NCBI GenBank assembly: GCA_937893015.1
Contig: CALBJX010000082.1
Location: forward strand, 1-10,332
Origin: an uncultured Verrucomicrobiales bacterium
GTDB lineage: Bacteria > Verrucomicrobiota > Verrucomicrobiia > Verrucomicrobiales > Akkermansiaceae
DNA: 10,332 nucleotides
Direction: 5' to 3'
The translations under genes and the position numbers were made by a program. Shown here piece after piece: positions 6,491-10,332 of this stretch (the stretch's first letter is position 1; the number at the start of each line of letters is the position of its first letter). Below the pieces are notes generated by a model that saw only the letters and a program-made list of their open reading frames with translations, did not search any database and was not told where the DNA came from.

Positions 6491-8626
6491 ATGGCAGCTC
6501 CCAAACTCAAAACTAACGGCGGTCCTCTCTCCTCTCCGCTGTCCATGCGTCCCTCCGGCACGGCTCCTGCCAAGCAGGTGCGCCTGAAGGGTATCAACGG
6601 TAAGACCATCACCCCCAAGACGCCCGCGTCGCCCAAACCCGTGCCCGCTCCTGAGGCACCCGTAGCAGGCCCCGAAGCCCCCGTAGCGGATCCCGCCGCG
6701 GAGCAGGCCGCCGCCGAGGCCGCTGCCGCTGCTGCGGAGGCTGAGGCTCAGGCCGCCGCCGAGGCTCAGGCCGCTGCGGAGGCTGCCGCCGCTCAGGCGG
6801 AATATGAGCGCCAAATGGAAGAGTACAACCGCCAGATGGAAGAATACAATCGCCAGATGGCCGAGCTCGCCGCCGCTCAGGCGGCCGAAGCTGCCGCTGC
6901 CGAGCCCGCACCTGCAGAAACACCTGCCGAGGAAGCCCCTGCTGAGGAGGCCGTGGCGGAAGAAGCCCCTGCCGCTGAACCCGCTCCTGCCGAGGAGCCC
7001 GCCCCTGCGGAGGAAGCTCCTGTGGCCGAGGCGGCACCCGAGCCGGTCGCCAAGCCCAAAGCCAAGACAGGCGGGCTCGCCGTTGCCAAGCCCAAAGCTG
7101 CCGGGGCCAAGAAAAAGAAGAAGGCCGCCCCCACCCCCGCTGCGGCGGACGGAGCCATGGTGGATTCCCCCAACAACCGCATGCTGTCCGAGGCCGAGCT
7201 CGATGCCCGCGATGCCTACCTCGCCGCGCTGCAGGCCACGGCCAATGCCACCCCCATCTGGAAGCGTCCTCTCTTCCTCTGCGGCGTAGGCGCCCTTGTG
7301 CTCATGGGCGCCATCTGCACGACCTTTGTGGTGCAGCACAATGCGCAGGAAGCCCGCATCAAGGCGCATGCCGACTACATCATCTCCCTGCTGAAACGTG
7401 CGCAGGCCATCAACCAGAAGGGTGTGGAAACCACGGCGGACGCCAAGGCCAAGGGTGTGGATATCACCTGCACGGCCAAGGACGCCAAGGCTCTCATGGA
7501 AGTGGTGGTGAACCCCACCGCCCAGAATGAAAAGGGCAAGCCCCTCTATGGCGGCAATGCCGAAGGCGTGGCTCAGAACGCCTGCCTGCTGCTCGGTCTC
7601 GCTGCCGCACAGGATGACGCCATCTGCGACCTCGTGTTCGACTCCATGGGTGCCAATGTGGTGAAGATTCGCCCCTCGCTCTTCAACTGGCTGCTCCAGC
7701 GCCTTGCCATCTCCGACAGCAAGACCGTGCAGAAGAATCTCAAGAAGCTCGCCAAGACCGTGAGCGAGAAGCCCGATTGGCCCAAGAAGACGGAGGCGCT
7801 CTCCTACGTCTGGAACGCCATGGGTCTGCGCGTCACCAAGTCCGATGTGCCTGAGATTCTCGCCCTGCTCAAGGACGACAAGACCGACAGCCAGCTTGGC
7901 AAGGCCCTCGCCGTCTGCCTTGACAACATTCTGGAGATGATGGAGGACGCCAACGAGAAGAAGGCCATCGGCGATACCATCTTCGATGCTCTCAACGGCG
8001 ACAAGAAGCGTCTGCGCCCGCTGGTGCCCACGCTGGCCAAAGCCTGCTCTCCCAAGGCGCTCGCCTACTATCAGAAGGAGCTCGAAGACCCGAAGACCTG
8101 GGCTAAGGGTCAGGGGCTCACCTTCATCGGCTACTGGGGTGATGACAGCCAGACGGACTATGTGCTCTCCCTGCGCGACAAGGCTCCCGATGACCGAGCC
8201 AAGGAACAGGTGCGCCTCTGCATCGGCTCCATGTTTGCCCAGAACCGCGAGCGCACCGATGCCGATGCCGACAAGCTGATTGCCCTCTACTTCGACAACG
8301 TGGACGGCGATACCTCCGGCATTCAGGACATCATCAACAAGACGGACGATGTCTCCTCCCTCTACGTGGGCGACAACAGCCCCGAGCTGCCCAAGCTCAA
8401 GGAGGAACTCAAGCGTCTGGAAGAAATCCGCAAGCAGAAGACGGCGCTCATCAACGTGCTCGCCACGCTGTATGACCACCAGTGGGTCATGCACCGCCTC
8501 GACAAGCTCGCCGCGGATAAGGATGGCGACATCGCCGCGCAGGCCAAGAAGGCTATCGAGAAGGTGAAAGCCAACAGCGTCCGCTCCGCTCAGCGCCGCG
8601 ACGACTACAAGAACCGCGAGAAGTAA
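6491..8626 (+). CDS. Single-pass membrane protein with long Ala/Pro/Glu-rich arm
   Basis: A 711-residue protein I cannot name. Residues 1-50 are basic and Pro/Ser/Thr-rich. Residues 51-103 are mainly Ala/Glu/Gln, probably helical. Residues 104-124 are three 7-residue repeats (EYERQME, EYNRQME, EYNRQMA), a coiled-coil pattern. Residues 128-187 are a Pro/Ala/Glu-rich arm, and 188-211 a Lys cluster (AKKKKKA). One transmembrane helix lies at about 261-281, after WKRP. By the positive-inside rule the long arm is cytoplasmic and the C-terminal 430 residues are periplasmic. That C-terminal part is predominantly helical, with HEAT-like stretches (for example DKDGDIAAQAKKAIEKV near the end), suggesting an alpha-solenoid scaffold. 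A long disordered arm plus coiled coil suggests an anchoring role, but that is inference. The gene is monocistronic: it has its own promoter candidate and a strong terminator. Confidence 0.8.
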   Translation: MAAPKLKTNGGPLSSPLSMRPSGTAPAKQVRLKGINGKTITPKTPASPKPVPAPEAPVAGPEAPVADPAAEQAAAEAAAAAAEAEAQAAAEAQAAAEAAAAQAEYERQMEEYNRQMEEYNRQMAELAAAQAAEAAAAEPAPAETPAEEAPAEEAVAEEAPAAEPAPAEEPAPAEEAPVAEAAPEPVAKPKAKTGGLAVAKPKAAGAKKKKKAAPTPAAADGAMVDSPNNRMLSEAELDARDAYLAALQATANATPIWKRPLFLCGVGALVLMGAICTTFVVQHNAQEARIKAHADYIISLLKRAQAINQKGVETTADAKAKGVDITCTAKDAKALMEVVVNPTAQNEKGKPLYGGNAEGVAQNACLLLGLAAAQDDAICDLVFDSMGANVVKIRPSLFNWLLQRLAISDSKTVQKNLKKLAKTVSEKPDWPKKTEALSYVWNAMGLRVTKSDVPEILALLKDDKTDSQLGKALAVCLDNILEMMEDANEKKAIGDTIFDALNGDKKRLRPLVPTLAKACSPKALAYYQKELEDPKTWAKGQGLTFIGYWGDDSQTDYVLSLRDKAPDDRAKEQVRLCIGSMFAQNRERTDADADKLIALYFDNVDGDTSGIQDIINKTDDVSSLYVGDNSPELPKLKEELKRLEEIRKQKTALINVLATLYDHQWVMHRLDKLAADKDGDIAAQAKKAIEKVKANSVRSAQRRDDYKNREK
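6800..6862 (+). repeat. Three 21-bp coding repeats (heptad coiled coil)
   Basis: Three tandem 21-bp units at 6800-6820, 6821-6841 and 6842-6862 encode E-Y-E/N-R-Q-M-E/A. They differ mainly at synonymous positions (for example GAA/GAG, TAT/TAC, AAC/AAT), so the heptad is kept at protein level and is not a fresh DNA duplication. Confidence 0.7.
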
Positions 8627-8654
8627 CGCTGCCCGCAGCAATGCGATTTTCATC

Positions 8655-8685
8655 CCGCCGGGTGCTGTGCACTCGGCGGTTTTTT
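8655..8685 (+). terminator. Rho-independent terminator of the 6491 gene
   Basis: An 11-bp stem (8655-8665 with 8669-8679, including one G-U pair), a TGT loop and six T (8680-8685). It lies 28 bp after the stop codon. The strong GC stem followed directly by the T-run makes this a textbook intrinsic terminator. Confidence 0.9.
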
Positions 8686-8741
8686 CATTGAGCAGGAAGG
8701 GCCGACAGCGCGGACAAGGGGAGGAAAATATCGAAAAATGC

Positions 8742-8770
8742 TTGACATTTTCATCATATGCGGGCATAAC
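8742..8770 (+). promoter_or_regulatory. Sigma-70-type promoter of the L,D-transpeptidase operon
   Basis: A perfect -35 TTGACA (8742-8747), a 17-bp spacer and CATAAC (8765-8770). The predicted start near 8777 gives a leader of about 45 nt, which contains a small imperfect hairpin (8784-8802). The promoter would lie inside any coding frame started upstream at 8738, so it also favours the ATG at 8822. Confidence 0.7.
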
Positions 8771-8821
8771 ACGCGCGCATCGTCTGCGGGTGAAGCCCAC
8801 AGTCTGAGTCACTTTTACATT

Positions 8822-9418
8822 ATGAATCGTCTTTTCCTGCTCTGCACCGCCGCACTGTTTCTCTGCTCCTGCATGGGTCATTCCGCCGCTTCTCTGAAGG
8901 AATTCGGGCGCGGCTACGCCTTTGCCCGTCCCTCCGATAACATTGATGTAGCGGAGGCCGTTGCCAACGGCTACTGGGATGTGCCCGAAGGCGTGACGGG
9001 TAATCATCTCATCGTGGTGGACACGCAGCTGCAGGTCGCCAAATATTACATCGGCGGCCGCCAAGTGGGGCAGAGCGCCGTCTCCTCCGGCAAAGCGGGA
9101 CACGGCACGCCCAGCGGCACCTTCCCCATTCTCGACAAGGATGCCGACCACAAGTCCTCCACCTACGGCAGCGTGGTGGACAGTGCGGGCAACACCCTTG
9201 TCGCCGATTACACCGCCGGACAGCCCATGCCGTCGGGCGGCATCTACAAGGGAGCCCCCATGATTAACGCCATGAAGCTCACCAACACCGGTATCTGGAT
9301 GCACGAGGGGTTGGTAACCTCCGCCCCCGAGAGCCACGGCTGCATCCGTCTCCCCAAGAAGATGGCCAAGATATTCTTTGATAACACCCCCGTCGGCACT
9401 CCCGTCATCATCAAATAA
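8822..9418 (+). CDS. Lipoprotein L,D-transpeptidase (YkuD family)
   Basis: A 198-residue protein with a lipoprotein signal peptide: hydrophobic run 4-14 and lipobox L14-C15-S16-C17, so C17 is the likely lipidated residue and the protein is tethered in the envelope. The YkuD catalytic signature is intact: H161 in WMHEG and S171-H172-G173-C174-I175-R176, with C174 as the nucleophile. GTPSGTFPI (95-103) is the usual glycine-rich strand before it. Such enzymes form 3-3 crosslinks between meso-diaminopimelate residues of peptidoglycan stems or attach proteins to peptidoglycan. There is no peptidoglycan-binding or LysM domain. The start at 8822 was chosen because it begins the signal peptide and lies after the promoter. 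A second YkuD gene follows after 12 bp, so the two form an operon. Confidence 0.9.
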   Translation: MNRLFLLCTAALFLCSCMGHSAASLKEFGRGYAFARPSDNIDVAEAVANGYWDVPEGVTGNHLIVVDTQLQVAKYYIGGRQVGQSAVSSGKAGHGTPSGTFPILDKDADHKSSTYGSVVDSAGNTLVADYTAGQPMPSGGIYKGAPMINAMKLTNTGIWMHEGLVTSAPESHGCIRLPKKMAKIFFDNTPVGTPVIIK

Positions 9419-9430
9419 CCCTCTCCCACA

Positions 9431-10213
9431 ATGCAACGACACATGAAGACCCACAACATCCTCTCCCTGCTCCTCTGCATTGCCTGTGCAGCAGTGTTCA
9501 GCGCTTGCTCCTCCACCCCCAAGGAGCCGGAAAAGGTGTACACGCCTTTTGAAAAGTTCATCCTGGACACCCCCGAGTACCCCAAGACGATGGTGTACTA
9601 TCAGGATGACGAGCTCCTGAAACAGCACAACTACAAGTGCCCCATCTACGTAAGCCTTCAACAGCAACGTGCGCGACTCTACGTCAATGGTCAGGTTGCC
9701 ATGGACTGGCCCGTCTCCACGGGTGTCGGCGGGCACGAAACACCCACGGGCAAGTTCCGCATCATCGAGAAGGAACGCGACCACGCCTCTAATCGTTATG
9801 GTCACCTTTACAACGCCGAGGGTAAGTGCATCAATGGTAATGCCGACATCTTTGTTGATGCCCTGCCCGAGGGCGGTCGCTTCGAGGGTTCTCCCATGCC
9901 GAACTGGATGCGCCTCACCTCCGACGGCGTGGGTATGCACACGGGTAAGGTTCAGGCCGGCAAGCGTCTCTCCCATGGCTGCATCCGCACGCCCAACCGC
10001 GTAGCGGTGCTGCTCTACGGGCGCACGGCCGTCGGCACCCCTGTCACCATCGTCTCGGGCATCGAGCCGATGTACCCCGGGCACGAGGCTATCGCCGAGC
10101 GAGCCAAGAAAGATGTCGAAGACAAGCTTGCCCGCGAGGCTGCCGAAAAGAAGGCCGCAGAGCGCAAAGCGCAGGAAGAAGCCCGCAAAAATCGCAAGTT
10201 CCTCTGGTTCTGA
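9431..10213 (+). CDS. Lipoprotein L,D-transpeptidase with charged C-terminal tail
   Basis: A 260-residue paralogue of its upstream neighbour. The signal peptide ends in F23-S24-A25-C26; Phe at -3 is less common in lipoboxes, but C26 followed by SSTP is otherwise typical. The YkuD domain covers about 70-210: ETPTGKF (103-109), H170 in GMHTG, and S181-H182-G183-C184-I185-R186 with nucleophile C184. It is expected to act on peptidoglycan stem peptides in the periplasm. Unlike its neighbour it carries about 35 N-terminal linker residues and a highly charged Lys/Glu/Ala-rich helical tail (219-256), ending RKFLWF. The tail may bind a partner or peptidoglycan (inference). ATG 9443 (residue 5) is an alternative start. 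The gene is second in the operon and is followed by a strong terminator. Confidence 0.9.
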   Translation: MQRHMKTHNILSLLLCIACAAVFSACSSTPKEPEKVYTPFEKFILDTPEYPKTMVYYQDDELLKQHNYKCPIYVSLQQQRARLYVNGQVAMDWPVSTGVGGHETPTGKFRIIEKERDHASNRYGHLYNAEGKCINGNADIFVDALPEGGRFEGSPMPNWMRLTSDGVGMHTGKVQAGKRLSHGCIRTPNRVAVLLYGRTAVGTPVTIVSGIEPMYPGHEAIAERAKKDVEDKLAREAAEKKAAERKAQEEARKNRKFLWF

Positions 10214-10239
10214 TACGAGAGAAAAAAGAACGGATCTCC

Positions 10240-10273
10240 GCGGAGCGGCCCTGCAAAGCCGCTCCGCTTTTTT
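10240..10273 (+). terminator. Rho-independent terminator of the L,D-transpeptidase operon
   Basis: A perfect 10-bp stem GCGGAGCGGC / GCCGCTCCGC (10240-10249 with 10258-10267), an 8-nt loop and six T (10268-10273). It is 26 bp past the stop codon. An overlapping 10-bp palindrome CTCCGCGGAG (10236-10245) offers a competing fold. Confidence 0.92.
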
Positions 10274-10306
10274 GCGGTCCGCCAAACGTGAAAGTTTGTC
10301 GAACTG

Positions 10307-10332
10307 AATGTACGAAGTACGATGTACGATGT
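10307..10332. repeat. Second copy of the heptamer repeat arm, cut by the window end
   Basis: These 26 bp are identical to 1092-1117 and in the same orientation: AATG, then TACGAAG, TACGATG and TACGATG units, interrupted by the end of the window. The 5' flank (TTTGTCGAACTG) has no similarity to the flank of the first copy, so the repeat begins at the same base in both places. It probably opens another element like that at 1092-1256. Confidence 0.8.

Noticed and set aside
8738..8821. Upstream start for the first L,D-transpeptidase
   Set aside because: It would begin before the near-consensus promoter at 8742-8770 and precede the lipoprotein signal peptide.
6455..10285. A 1276-codon open frame on the minus strand across three genes
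   Set aside because: It is antisense to three well-supported genes and runs through two terminators and a strong promoter. Its translation is low-complexity Gly/Leu/Arg- and His/Val-rich text typical of the complement of GC-biased coding sequence.
1..10332. Sigma-54 (-24/-12) promoters near rpoN or other genes
   Set aside because: TGGCAC-like strings occur (for example near 421 and 2086), but none has the TTGCA partner at the required spacing upstream of a gene.
1092..10332. A composite mobile element bounded by the two direct repeat copies
   Set aside because: The interior is mainly housekeeping genes with no transposase, integrase or phage gene; the copies are better seen as independent members of a dispersed repeat.

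Overview
The window is GC-rich, densely coded chromosomal DNA from a Gram-negative-type bacterium. The best guess is a member of the Verrucomicrobiota or the wider PVC group. That rests on recognising several protein types from memory (the small helical/beta protein at 5891-6334, the secreted barrel-like protein at 137-1093, and the RecQ subtype), not on any search. Two lipoprotein L,D-transpeptidases imply a peptidoglycan-containing periplasm. No rRNA, tRNA, CRISPR, prophage or insertion-sequence gene is visible, so this is a mostly housekeeping neighbourhood with some lineage-specific genes.

Layout, left to right: the last 36 codons of nadB (1-111); a secreted protein resembling RlpA-type double-psi beta-barrels (137-1093); a 160-bp palindromic repeat element with heptamer arms (1092-1256); a HAD-phosphatase/dihydroneopterin aldolase fusion (1265-2239); a convergent small membrane or secreted protein (2243-2620, minus); divergently, rpoN encoding sigma-54 (2737-4038), which overlaps recQ (4035-5882) by 4 bp; a convergent small conserved protein (5891-6334, minus); a divergent 711-residue single-pass membrane protein with a long Ala/Pro/Glu-rich arm (6491-8626) closed by a clear terminator; and a promoter-operon-terminator unit of two lipoprotein L,D-transpeptidases (8822-10213). 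The window ends inside another copy of the heptamer repeat.

How the genes work together: NadB belongs to NAD synthesis and the HAD-FolB fusion to folate synthesis, where the HAD half could supply the poorly defined dihydroneopterin phosphate phosphatase step. RpoN and RecQ are co-transcribed but not obviously linked in function. The two YkuD enzymes, and perhaps the barrel-like protein, act on the cell envelope.

The strongest unexpected signals are four. (1) No start codon has a convincing Shine-Dalgarno sequence, and three promoters (2628-2656 minus, 2702-2730 plus, 6341-6369 minus) sit so close to the start codon that leaderless mRNAs are predicted. This also supports a GTG start for rpoN that matches the E. 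coli RpoN N-terminus in length. (2) The 7-bp-unit repeat forms a two-armed palindromic element at 1092-1256, and a 26-bp perfect copy recurs at the right window edge. (3) The HAD-FolB fusion carries Ser in place of the usual acid/base Asp of HAD motif I. (4) A 24-bp dyad and a 14-15-bp direct repeat lie in the divergent promoter region at 6388-6448.
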